From Phycisphaerae bacterium (lineage in GTDB: Bacteria > Planctomycetota > Phycisphaerae > Sedimentisphaerales > UBA12454): DNA of 7,998 nucleotides. Below, one piece after another: positions 1 through 6,699 of this stretch. How positions within the stretch are numbered: position 1 is the first letter of the stretch; each line of letters starts with the position of its first letter. A program made the position numbers and the translations under genes. The DNA lies in assembly GCA_028712345.1 (NCBI GenBank), contig JAQTQF010000073.1:1-7998 (forward strand). Reading direction: 5' to 3'. Below the pieces are notes generated by a model. The model had not been told where the DNA came from and made no database searches. It worked only from the letters and a program-made list of their open reading frames with translations.

Positions 1-1231
1 CAACCGCAAAAATATGCTCGTCGATAACAATGAGAGCGTTTATAAATACGATAAGCTCTACCAGCTTGTCTTTGCCGATTACCCTGCGGCCTGGAGCGTA
101 GCCGATGTTAATTACTATTATGACTCTCTCGGCAGCAGGACGAGTACCTATAACGGCTCGACGACGAGTTATCTGCATAACAGTCTGAATCAGTATTACT
201 CGGTAGCGGCCGTGGCGTTCAGCTACGATTTAAACGGCAACTTGACGAATGACGGGGTATTCAGGTATTATTACGATTGCGAAAACCGTCTAATCGATGT
301 AAATGACCAGTCTGATCAACCCGTAGCGCATTATGAATACGACTATCTGGGACGAAGAATTTCAAAAACTGACTACACGCTATCGCCTGCACGCTACACG
401 CTGTTTTGCTACGACGGCGATCAGGTAATTGCTGAGTACTCAGGCGGCGGGACGCTGCTGAGAAAATTCGTTTACGGCCCGGGAATTGACGAACCAATTA
501 TGATGATTGACGCTTCAAGCGGCAGCAGGTATTATTATCACTTTGACGGTCTTGGCAGTGTGGCTGCTCTTTCAAATAACGGCGGCAGTTTGGTTGAAAA
601 GTATGTCTATGATGCCTTCGGCAAATGCCGATTTTATACCTTAACGCATCCAACCGGCTGGACATGGCTTATAGAACAGGTCTCTGCTGTTGGTAATCCT
701 TATTTGTTTACCGGCCGGAGGTTTGACCGCGAAAGCGGAAACTATTATTACCGTGCCCGTTATTATTCGCCGAGCATCGGCCGATTCCTTCAAACGGATC
801 CAATCGGTTACTATGACTCGATGAACCTGTATCAGTACTGTTTGAATAATCCGGTAAACTGGATGGACGCTTATGGGTTAGGCTGTTCAACTAAAGAATT
901 AGCCAGCTTTGGTTTTTGGGACGAAGGCCCTTGGAGCGATTGGAGTCCTTGGATTGGGCACACTATACCTACATTCCCCCTCCCTCCACCTTTTACAACG
1001 ACTATTCGCGTAAGAGAGAGAACGCAAAAAAGAGTTTTCAAAGATAGAACAATTATAATAACAACATGTGTTGATGAATGTGGGAATTCTACAACTACAA
1101 GCCGTATAATAGATAAATTGGGGAAAGAAGAACAACGATTTCAAATACAACATCAATCGCTCCGAGCATTTGTGAATAGGGTATACTTTAGAGGGCCTAT
1201 TATAACAGCGGAACCTAGTCCTTGGAGATAA
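1..1231 (+). CDS. RHS repeat-associated core protein, C-terminal part with variable tail (5' end outside window)
   Basis: The reading frame is open from the window edge (the codons before the first ATG at 14 read N-R-K-N, in keeping with a YD repeat), so the true start lies upstream and this is a 5'-partial gene. Counting the ATG at 14 as residue 1, YD-type repeats (YKYDKLYQL, FSYDLNGNLTNDG, YYYDCENRL, YEYDYLGRR) run to about residue 115. The RHS core follows: KFVYGPGIDEPIMMID (from 151), YYYHFDGLGS, YLFTGRRFD, RARYYSPSIGRFLQTDPIGYY (from 247) and NPVNWMDAYGL, ending near residue 289. RHS proteins are large secreted or surface proteins whose core forms a shell around a variable C-terminal effector. 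The tail (291-405) is not recognised: it has a W/P-rich stretch (GPWSDWSPW), then a basic, beta-rich segment with a CVDEC motif, and is clearly more AT-rich than the core. A toxin role is inferred from architecture, since no catalytic motif is visible. Confidence 0.9.
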   Translation, partial: NRKNMLVDNNESVYKYDKLYQLVFADYPAAWSVADVNYYYDSLGSRTSTYNGSTTSYLHNSLNQYYSVAAVAFSYDLNGNLTNDGVFRYYYDCENRLIDVNDQSDQPVAHYEYDYLGRRISKTDYTLSPARYTLFCYDGDQVIAEYSGGGTLLRKFVYGPGIDEPIMMIDASSGSRYYYHFDGLGSVAALSNNGGSLVEKYVYDAFGKCRFYTLTHPTGWTWLIEQVSAVGNPYLFTGRRFDRESGNYYYRARYYSPSIGRFLQTDPIGYYDSMNLYQYCLNNPVNWMDAYGLGCSTKELASFGFWDEGPWSDWSPWIGHTIPTFPLPPPFTTTIRVRERTQKRVFKDRTIIITTCVDECGNSTTTSRIIDKLGKEEQRFQIQHQSLRAFVNRVYFRGPIITAEPSPWR

Positions 1232-1734
1232 CGAATATGAAGAAAGTACGATTTGTTTTTGCGATTTGTTTTTATACAATAGTTATGCTGATATCTTACC
1301 CTCTGTTAGGGATAGTTTTCTGTGAACCTATACTATCCGTATGTGATATCTTATTCTGTGGAAATTGGATTAAGACGACATTTATGTATATATTGCATGG
1401 AGCATCGATTTGTTTTGTGTCCTTTATTTTGGGAATATTTTTATATTCGACCCCCCAAGCTATATTTATAGCTGCTACGATTTCTATTGGAATTAACTGG
1501 TATGAGGCTATTGTGGAAACAATTTTTATATCTCAATTGGGGGGTAGTGCTATATATTTATCTATTGTTGTTGCAAGTATACCCTATCTTTTTATGTTGA
1601 TAGTAATTCCTTTGGTGTCAAAGTGGTTATGTGCTAATGGCGGGAAATTTCGCGAAAGAGCGAAAAAGAATTTCTTGTCAAAACAATAAGTAGTGCCAAC
1701 ATACTGTTTATAAGTTCGTTTACGGCCCGGGAAT
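467..1734 (+). repeat. 20-bp perfect direct repeat in the two RHS copies (467-486 and 1715-1734)
   Basis: The sequence coding F-V-Y-G-P-G-I starts at 467 in the intact RHS gene and recurs base for base for 20 bases at 1715 in the displaced fragment. The offset is 1248 bases, a multiple of three, so recombination between the copies would keep the reading frame and delete the rest of the core, the variable tail and the small membrane protein gene. The coordinates given span the unit from the first copy through the second. Confidence 0.75.
1237..1689 (+). CDS. Small four-helix membrane protein, putative RHS-tip immunity protein
   Basis: This 150-residue protein matches no family I recognise. 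I chose the ATG at 1237 over the in-frame TTG at 1222 because GGAG at 1224-1227 sits 9 bases before it; that Shine-Dalgarno overlaps the last codons of the RHS gene, whose stop ends 5 bases upstream. Four hydrophobic segments are visible, at about residues 6-28, 48-70, 74-98 and 105-127, with a basic tail (KFRERAKKN). The gene is strikingly AT-rich compared with the RHS core. A small membrane protein immediately after an RHS variable tail fits an immunity gene that protects the producer from its own RHS toxin, probably at the inner membrane. This is inference from position: it could also be a second effector component or an unrelated cargo gene. Confidence 0.7.
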   Translation: MKKVRFVFAICFYTIVMLISYPLLGIVFCEPILSVCDILFCGNWIKTTFMYILHGASICFVSFILGIFLYSTPQAIFIAATISIGINWYEAIVETIFISQLGGSAIYLSIVVASIPYLFMLIVIPLVSKWLCANGGKFRERAKKNFLSKQ

Positions 1735-1873
1735 CAATGAGCCGATAATGATAATTGACATACCGACCGGCGATAGATATTATTATCATTATGATGGTTT
1801 GGGAAGTGCAGCAGCGTTAAGCGATAGCAGTGGAACTGTTGAAAGCTATCCAGCCCCTAAACTACTCTGGTGA
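1712..1873 (+). pseudogene. Displaced RHS core fragment (orphan tip remnant)
   Basis: The frame starting with AAG at 1712 reads KFVYGPGINEPIMIID, then RYYYHYDGLGSAAALS and VESY. This is clearly homologous to residues 151-197 of the upstream RHS protein but not identical. Homology stops abruptly after TAT at 1847-1849, and the frame ends a few codons later (PAPKLLW, TGA at 1871-1873). Upstream the frame is closed by TAG at 1691-1693, and no start codon or ribosome binding site is visible, so it is not an independent gene. It is best read as a piece of another RHS allele left behind by recombination that swapped the C-terminal tip and immunity gene. Confidence 0.8.
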
Positions 1874-1926
1874 GTAAGGCGGAAGAATAGAACAACATTC
1901 AGAATTATTGAAAAGGATTTTTAACA

Positions 1927-2943
1927 ATGGAAAGAAAACTTATTAGTGTGGGATTATGTCTGTTAGTAGCTCTGTTTGGCAGTTGTGCAAAAAGGTCTGT
2001 TCAACAGCAGGAAGTAGTTGTCTATACTTCTCTCGACAAGGTTTTCAGCCAACCGGTTTTAGATTTATTTGAGAAAGAAACCGGCATAAAGGTAAAGGCT
2101 GTTTATGATTCAGAAGCTACCAAGACCACCGGCCTTGTTAATCGCCTTATCGCTGAAAAAGATAGTCCGCAGGCTGATGTTTTCTGGAATTCTGAAACCG
2201 GCAGGACAATAGTTCTCAAGAAAAAAGGCGTTTTGACAAGTTATATTTCGCCTTCCGCTTCTGAGATACCTACACAATTCAAGGACAAGGATGGATACTG
2301 GACAGGGTTTGCGGCGCGCTGTCGAATTCTTATATATAATACTAATTTGCTCAAGAAAGAAGATTTGCCCAAGTCCATTTTTGAATTTACGAACTCCAAA
2401 TGGAAAGACAGGGTTTCGCTGGCATATCCCTTGTTTGGCACAACAACAACGCATTTTGCGGCACTATTTCTTTCTCTTGGCGATGAAAAGGCTAAGGAGT
2501 TTTTCCATGCTCTTCGCCCTAATGTAATACTGACAGACGGCAATGCTTCTTCGCGCGACCGTGTGGCAGATGGAACTGTCGCTATAGGTTTTACTGATAC
2601 AGATGATGCTTTTGTAGCAATTAACCAGGGCAGGCCGGTGGATATTATCTGGCCGGATAAAGAGGGTATAGGAACTATGTTGATACCAAATACCGTAGCT
2701 TTGATTAATAATGGGCCTAATTCTGATGCTGCTAAAAAGTTTATTGATTTTCTGTTAAGCCCGAGAATAGAAAAGATGCTGGCCCATTCTGAAGCAGGCC
2801 AGATACCATTAAGAGCCGCTGTTGAGCGTCCGGCACATGTTCCAACGCTCGACAATATAAAGGCGATGGATGTTGATTATGAAAAAGTAGCGGACTTGAT
2901 GGAGCCGAGCGGTCAGTTTCTTCAGAAGCTGTTTGTAAGATAA
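1927..2943 (+). CDS. ABC transporter substrate-binding lipoprotein, ferric-type (COG1840-like)
   Basis: A 338-residue extracytoplasmic solute-binding protein. A basic N-terminus, hydrophobic core and LFGSC lipobox-like site (Cys20) suggest a lipoprotein. The mature part begins EVVVYTSLDKVFSQPVLDLFEKETGIKVKAVYDSEATKTTGLVNRLIAEKDSPQADVFW (consecutive in the protein), which is characteristic of the ferric-type binding proteins related to FbpA/AfuA/FutA. Its length is typical. Where FbpA carries adjacent iron-binding tyrosines, this protein reads GFTDTDDAFVAI (residues 221-232) and has no YY pair, so iron should not be assumed. The start has AAGGA at 1913-1917, 9 bases before the ATG. It is the first gene of a four-gene operon; the permease starts 24 bases after its stop. 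Family assignment is firm, substrate unknown. Confidence 0.88.
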   Translation: MERKLISVGLCLLVALFGSCAKRSVQQQEVVVYTSLDKVFSQPVLDLFEKETGIKVKAVYDSEATKTTGLVNRLIAEKDSPQADVFWNSETGRTIVLKKKGVLTSYISPSASEIPTQFKDKDGYWTGFAARCRILIYNTNLLKKEDLPKSIFEFTNSKWKDRVSLAYPLFGTTTTHFAALFLSLGDEKAKEFFHALRPNVILTDGNASSRDRVADGTVAIGFTDTDDAFVAINQGRPVDIIWPDKEGIGTMLIPNTVALINNGPNSDAAKKFIDFLLSPRIEKMLAHSEAGQIPLRAAVERPAHVPTLDNIKAMDVDYEKVADLMEPSGQFLQKLFVR

Positions 2944-2967
2944 TCAGGATAACATAGAGTAGCCTTA

Positions 2968-4569
2968 ATGAAATTTCACAGACTGCCTTTATCATTATAC
3001 ATAATAGCATTTTTGATGTTTTGCCTGACGGCGGTTTTGCCGCTTGTGTATATGCTGGGGCAGTTTGGTTTCGATTTGTTAAGTCAGCAGGGTAAAATAG
3101 CATCAATGCTGACTGACAGCCGGCAGCTAACATTACTGGGTCGCAGTTGTTTTATTGCGTTTTCGGCAGCTTTTACGGCTCTTGTCATTGGTTTGCCTGT
3201 TGCGGTGTTGCTGTCGGCAAGAGATTTGCCTTTTAGAAAACTATTTTATTTCTTGGCTCTGATGCCATTGCTTATACCGCCATATATATTAGCTGGCGCC
3301 TGGATTCACTTTCTAAGTCCATCTGGGGTTGTTAATCAGATACTAACAGCTATTTGGGGACCATCAGCTAAATTGTCGATTTTTTCAGAAGCAGGCTGTA
3401 TATGGTGCCTGGGAATTTCATTTTTTCCCATAATTACCGTTATTGTTTCTGCCGGTTTATCGCAAATCGACCGCAGCCTTGATGATATTGCCAGATTGTC
3501 TTCAGGCCGATGGAGTACTTTCAGACATTCGACCCTTTTGCAGATATCACCTCATTTAATAGCATCAATTTGCCTTGTCATGATATTTGTATTTGCACAG
3601 TATGGCGTTCCATCACTATTAGGGGTTAATACTTATCCGGTGGAAATATTTGCTCAGTTTAGTGCGTTTTATAACGAAAATGCTGCGGTTGCCACATCGC
3701 TGCCTATTATGATTCTGGTTATAATATTGGTATTAGTCCAACGCAAAATTATGCGAAGGCATAACTATATTCGTATTAATCCAAGTAGTGAGTCGGATAA
3801 TTCTATTAAATTGGGAACACTAAAATACTCTGCGGTCATATTTTTGACATTGATTTTTGTCGTTATCATAATTCTGCCGTTTGCCAGTGTTTTGGCTTAT
3901 ATTAAAGATTTCTCAAAAATTGTAACTGCATTCATTCTATTCAAAAACAGTTTTTTCAACACCACCCTTCTGGCTTTTTTGGCAGCTGTTATTTGCACAT
4001 TTATTGGTTTTGTAATAGGGGATTATCTGGCACATAACCGCAGCCATACGGCAGAAATATTTGATATGATTTGCTGGTTTCCTATTGCCATTCCTGGCAC
4101 AATTATAAGCTTAGGCCTGATAAAATTTGCCGGGCTAATTCCGGCCTTACGAAGGATGGATTCTTTCGGCATTTTGCTTTTGTGCGCTTATATCGGCATC
4201 TTCAGTGCTTTTTCAATTCGTATATTCGTTTCTTCTATCAGGCGAGCGGACACAAATGTGTCCGAAGCAGCAGCAATGGATTGTACCCGGTGGTATCAGC
4301 GTCTAATTTATGTTGAAATCCCCCTTCATCTGAAAGCTATTATGGCTTCTGTGGTAATAGTTTTTGTTCTGGTAATCGGCGAGCTCAATGCGACAGTACT
4401 TCTTGTGCCCCCGGGGAAGGAAACGCTTGCGGTGGCTATAGACAATTTTTTGCACTATGGTGCGAATGTATATGCGTCGGCTTTATGTTTGATTGAAGCA
4501 TTATTTGTGGTATTAATTGCAACAGCAGGTATAGGCTTCCCTTATTTATTTAAACGGCTGAAATCTTGA
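2968..4569 (+). CDS. ABC transporter permease, fused double-domain FbpB/ThiP type
   Basis: A 533-residue integral membrane protein with about twelve hydrophobic segments in two related halves, the usual size and layout of ferric-type permeases in which both transmembrane domains are fused. Each half has a cytoplasmic coupling loop that contacts the ATPase: a degenerate one in the first half (LDDIARLSSGRWSTFRH, from residue 171) and a canonical EAA motif in the second (VSEAAAMDCTRWYQRLIYVEIPL, from residue 431). Because both domains are present, one copy would suffice for a complete channel. The ribosome binding site before ATG 2968 is weak (GAGT about 7 bases upstream), which fits coupling to the preceding gene. 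Its TGA stop overlaps the TTG start of the next gene. Confidence 0.9.
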   Translation: MKFHRLPLSLYIIAFLMFCLTAVLPLVYMLGQFGFDLLSQQGKIASMLTDSRQLTLLGRSCFIAFSAAFTALVIGLPVAVLLSARDLPFRKLFYFLALMPLLIPPYILAGAWIHFLSPSGVVNQILTAIWGPSAKLSIFSEAGCIWCLGISFFPIITVIVSAGLSQIDRSLDDIARLSSGRWSTFRHSTLLQISPHLIASICLVMIFVFAQYGVPSLLGVNTYPVEIFAQFSAFYNENAAVATSLPIMILVIILVLVQRKIMRRHNYIRINPSSESDNSIKLGTLKYSAVIFLTLIFVVIIILPFASVLAYIKDFSKIVTAFILFKNSFFNTTLLAFLAAVICTFIGFVIGDYLAHNRSHTAEIFDMICWFPIAIPGTIISLGLIKFAGLIPALRRMDSFGILLLCAYIGIFSAFSIRIFVSSIRRADTNVSEAAAMDCTRWYQRLIYVEIPLHLKAIMASVVIVFVLVIGELNATVLLVPPGKETLAVAIDNFLHYGANVYASALCLIEALFVVLIATAGIGFPYLFKRLKS

Positions 4570-5108
4570 AATATTTGATATTTATATTATTAATGATACT
4601 GAGCGTTATCTTTGTCGTGGTTCTATCGAATCATAGCAAAGAAGGTACATCAGAAGACACAAAATATGATCCCAATCAACATATATATTCATCCTGGGAT
4701 GTGATGGAGGTTGACAAATGTGTATCAGTATGGCTTATCACCCGTTTTATTGACAAGGATGCAAAGTTTGTTTTTTATCCGCAAGGGACGGAAATTAATC
4801 AAGGGATTCCTTTTGATGTGCCGGGAGCAGCCTGGTCTCGTAAACATTTAAAATGTACCTCACAATGTATTCTGGATACCATTAAGAATTCTGATGATGC
4901 TATGGAAAAAATAGTCTCTATGGCAAGTCAGATAGAGCTTAATTTCTGGCAACTGGAATCCTTTCCAGAGGCTAAAAAACTTTTTGAAGATGTAAGGGTA
5001 ATGATGGAGCAGAATCCCAAGCCTGTTGAATGTTTTAAAAATACGAATGTCTATTTTGACTGCTTATACGAGAAACTGAAGAAAAAAGATTCTGAAATAA
5101 GTAAATAG
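4566..5108 (+). CDS. Membrane-anchored ChrB C-terminal-domain protein (chromate resistance exported protein family)
   Basis: A 180-residue protein with an N-terminal hydrophobic segment (about residues 3-20; signal peptide or anchor) and then one domain. Features I associate with the ChrB C-terminal family (PF09828) are: W44 followed by VDKCVSVWLITRFID (49-63), AKFVFY, IPFDVPGA (81-88), a conserved-type Cys97, and VYFDCLYEKL near the end (from 162). In ChrB proteins this domain is linked to chromate sensing or resistance; the biochemical role of exported stand-alone versions is unclear to me. The TTG at 4566 overlaps the permease stop (TTGA), which suggests translational coupling. An in-frame ATG at 4593 would shorten the hydrophobic stretch and is the main alternative. 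No N-terminal ChrB regulatory domain is present. Its place between permease and ATPase implies a job in the same transport system, acting outside the membrane. Confidence 0.78.
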   Translation: MKYLIFILLMILSVIFVVVLSNHSKEGTSEDTKYDPNQHIYSSWDVMEVDKCVSVWLITRFIDKDAKFVFYPQGTEINQGIPFDVPGAAWSRKHLKCTSQCILDTIKNSDDAMEKIVSMASQIELNFWQLESFPEAKKLFEDVRVMMEQNPKPVECFKNTNVYFDCLYEKLKKKDSEISK

Positions 5109-5133
5109 AAGCTCCAAATTACAGGATTTACAT

Positions 5134-6240
5134 ATGGCTCGTGTTTTACTGGAAAATGTAATTAAGATATTTGATGGCGAGATAACGGCCATAAATAATA
5201 TAAGTTTGGATATCGTTGATAAGGAATTTATGGTGATTGTGGGTCCATCCGGCTGCGGGAAAACCACGATTCTGCGAATGATAGCCGGGCTTGAGGATAT
5301 TACCAAAGGCGCGATAATGATTGACGGTAAGGTTGTTAATAATACCCCTCCAAAAGACCGCGATATTGCTATGGTTTTTCAAAATTATGCGCTCTATCCC
5401 CATATGACTGTATATCAGAATATGGCATTCGGGCTTAAATTACGCAAATATCCGAAATCTGAAATCAAACAGCGGGTTGAAGAGGCAGCCAAAATACTTG
5501 GCATAGAACAATTGCTCGATAGAAAGCCCAAGGCTCTTTCCGGCGGTCAGCGCCAAAGGGTTGCTTTAGGCAGAGCAATTGTGCGACATCCCAAAGCTTT
5601 CCTTTTTGATGAGCCGTTGAGCAGTTTGGATGCCAAGCTGCGTATAACTACAAGAACAGAACTTAAAGCATTACATCACAGGTTGCAGACAACGAGCATT
5701 TATGTTACCCATGACCAGATAGAGGCTATGATACTGGGTGATAGAATCTGTGTGATGCATAATGGTGTTATCCAGCAGTTTGCTGCGCCTATGCTGGTTT
5801 ATGATATGCCGGTGAACCGTTTTGTTGCAGGCTTTTTAGGTACGCCACCAATGAACTTTTTTGATGGTCGAATTGAGTTTAAAGCGAATAAAGCATATTT
5901 TATCGATAGCCAAAATTCTATTTGTTTGCCGGCAAGGATGAAAGATAAACTTGCAGGATATAATAATAAAGAGGTAGTTTTAGGCATTCGGCCGGAAAAC
6001 CTCTCTCTTCAACCATATATAGGACAGGAAGATAATTGTATTTCAGGGGTAGTTCGTGTTATCGAACCGTTAGGCAATAAGGTGGAAGTTCATTTTGAGA
6101 TTACTGATGGGATAAGATTTATCGCTAATGTTGATGCCCATATAAAAATGAAAATAGATGAGTGTGTTCTGATTTATATGGATATCGAAAAATCCCACAT
6201 CTTTGAACTTGGTGAAACAGGTATAAATATTGGAACCTAA
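5134..6240 (+). CDS. ABC transporter ATP-binding protein, MalK/UgpC-like with C-terminal TOBE region
   Basis: A 368-residue cytoplasmic ATPase that powers the transporter. Visible motifs are Walker A GPSGCGKTT (37-45), the Q-loop glutamine Q83 in MVFQNYALYPHMTV, signature LSGGQRQRVALGRAI (135-149), Walker B AFLFDE (155-160), D-loop SSLDAK, and switch His193 in VTHDQ. The GTPPMNFFDGRI segment and VLGIRPENLSL (about residue 285) introduce an OB-like TOBE region of the MalK/UgpC kind, longer than in a minimal ATPase. AGGA at 5123-5126 is 7 bases before the ATG. It follows the ChrB-like gene by 25 bases and is the last clear gene of the operon. The sequence resembles sugar-type ATPases more than FbpC, although the permease and binding protein are ferric-type. 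The TOBE region may serve substrate or regulatory binding. Confidence 0.93.
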   Translation: MARVLLENVIKIFDGEITAINNISLDIVDKEFMVIVGPSGCGKTTILRMIAGLEDITKGAIMIDGKVVNNTPPKDRDIAMVFQNYALYPHMTVYQNMAFGLKLRKYPKSEIKQRVEEAAKILGIEQLLDRKPKALSGGQRQRVALGRAIVRHPKAFLFDEPLSSLDAKLRITTRTELKALHHRLQTTSIYVTHDQIEAMILGDRICVMHNGVIQQFAAPMLVYDMPVNRFVAGFLGTPPMNFFDGRIEFKANKAYFIDSQNSICLPARMKDKLAGYNNKEVVLGIRPENLSLQPYIGQEDNCISGVVRVIEPLGNKVEVHFEITDGIRFIANVDAHIKMKIDECVLIYMDIEKSHIFELGETGINIGT

Positions 6241-6268
6241 TTACCAGTTTTTTGGAGACTATCGGGTG

Positions 6269-6394
6269 GTGTATTATCTGATTAAATTTTTATCTTTATT
6301 TTTAATCCTGTTTGCTGTAATGCCCTGTTATCAAAGGGCGACCTGTTTTCCCACTGTTCTCAAACTGTCCTCAAAACGGAGTTTAAGACAGTAA
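6269..6394 (+). CDS. Possible 41-residue hydrophobic small protein
   Basis: A GTG at 6269 opens a 41-codon frame ending at TAA 6392-6394. It would encode a strongly hydrophobic N-terminal half (YYLIKFLSLFLILFAVMPC) and a basic, polar tail. GGAG at 6254-6257 lies 11 bases upstream, a little far, and the start is 28 bases after the ATPase stop, so it could be a last small gene of the transporter operon. The length is within chance expectation and no family is recognisable; it may simply be the operon's 3' untranslated region. Confidence 0.25.
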   Translation: MYYLIKFLSLFLILFAVMPCYQRATCFPTVLKLSSKRSLRQ

Positions 6395-6490
6395 AAAATC
6401 GTGCGAAGATAGTAAAGAAACGAGAGACTCTAAATCTTTGTTTTTATTGGAGTTAAGTGTTAAATACAGGTTTTTAACAAGGTTACAGAA

Positions 6491-6527
6491 AGAGGGCAGA
6501 TCGAATCCCGCCCTCTCCGTTTTTTTT
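6491..6527 (+). terminator. Hairpin with 8-T run, likely intrinsic terminator
   Basis: AGAGGGC at 6491-6497 pairs perfectly with GCCCTCT at 6510-6516 around a 12-base loop, and eight T residues (6520-6527) follow three bases later. This is a plausible rho-independent terminator for the transporter operon or for a lost RNA gene. Its 3' half coincides with tRNA-like sequence, so it may descend from a tRNA end and its own terminator. Confidence 0.55.
6501..6519 (+). pseudogene. tRNA-Ser-like 3' end remnant
   Basis: TCGAATCCCG followed by CCCTCTCCG has the order of a T-loop, T-stem 3' strand, acceptor 3' strand and discriminator base, as in serine tRNAs whose acceptor begins GGAGAGG. The upstream half of the T-stem does not pair, and no D-arm, anticodon arm or 5' acceptor strand is found in the preceding 250 bases. 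This is therefore a fragment rather than a gene. A T-run begins immediately after it, as is usual past a tRNA. It could be an integration scar or a chance match. Confidence 0.35.
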
Positions 6528-6560
6528 AGTTATGAGTTTTGAGTGTTAAGTTTTGAGTTT

Positions 6561-6585
6561 AACCTGTTGCCTTAAACGACAGGTT
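6561..6585 (+). other. Small hairpin AACCTGT/ACAGGTT
   Basis: AACCTGT (6561-6567) pairs with ACAGGTT (6579-6585), with two further possible inner pairs (one G-T wobble) and a short loop, followed by TTTAT. Just upstream, TTTTGAGT-type words repeat (about 6535-6560). It could be a weak terminator or a repeat remnant. Confidence 0.35.
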
Positions 6586-6640
6586 TTATGGTGGGGGTGA
6601 TAGAAGCGGAACATTTCCAAAACCAGAGCATATACAATTC

Positions 6641-6668
6641 TTGACGGTTATACACGATTTGTTATAAT
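6641..6668 (+). promoter_or_regulatory. Sigma70-type promoter of the nitroreductase gene
   Basis: TTGACG at 6641-6646 and a perfect TATAAT at 6663-6668 are separated by 16 bases. Transcription would begin near 6675, giving a leader of about 25 bases that contains AGGTGA just before the ATG at 6700. This is the best-looking promoter in the window. Confidence 0.7.
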
Positions 6669-6699
6669 TTCTCTTTTCAGGCATTTTTACAGGTGAATT

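Noticed and set aside
899..1279. Minus-strand frame across the RHS tail
   Set aside because: It overlaps the end of the RHS gene and the start of the membrane protein gene, with no start signal or protein-like pattern.
1744..1762. Fur-box-like GATAATGATAAT upstream of the ferric-type operon
   Set aside because: About 14 of 19 positions match, but the bases are coding remnants of the RHS fragment (P-I-M-I-I-D), they lie about 165 bases before the binding-protein gene, and no promoter is visible next to them. Most likely coincidence.
2241..2855. Long minus-strand frame opposite the binding-protein gene
   Set aside because: It is antisense to a clearly recognisable gene, has no ribosome site or family match, and is a codon-bias shadow.
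6322..6339. GCCCT/AGGGC hairpin after the ATPase gene as a terminator
   Set aside because: Only five pairs with an eight-base loop and no following T-run; it also falls inside the possible small ORF.
6364..6392. ACTGTC/GACAGT inverted repeat as an operator or CRISPR-like unit
   Set aside because: It occurs once, has competing pairings and no second copy in the window; no CRISPR array is present anywhere.
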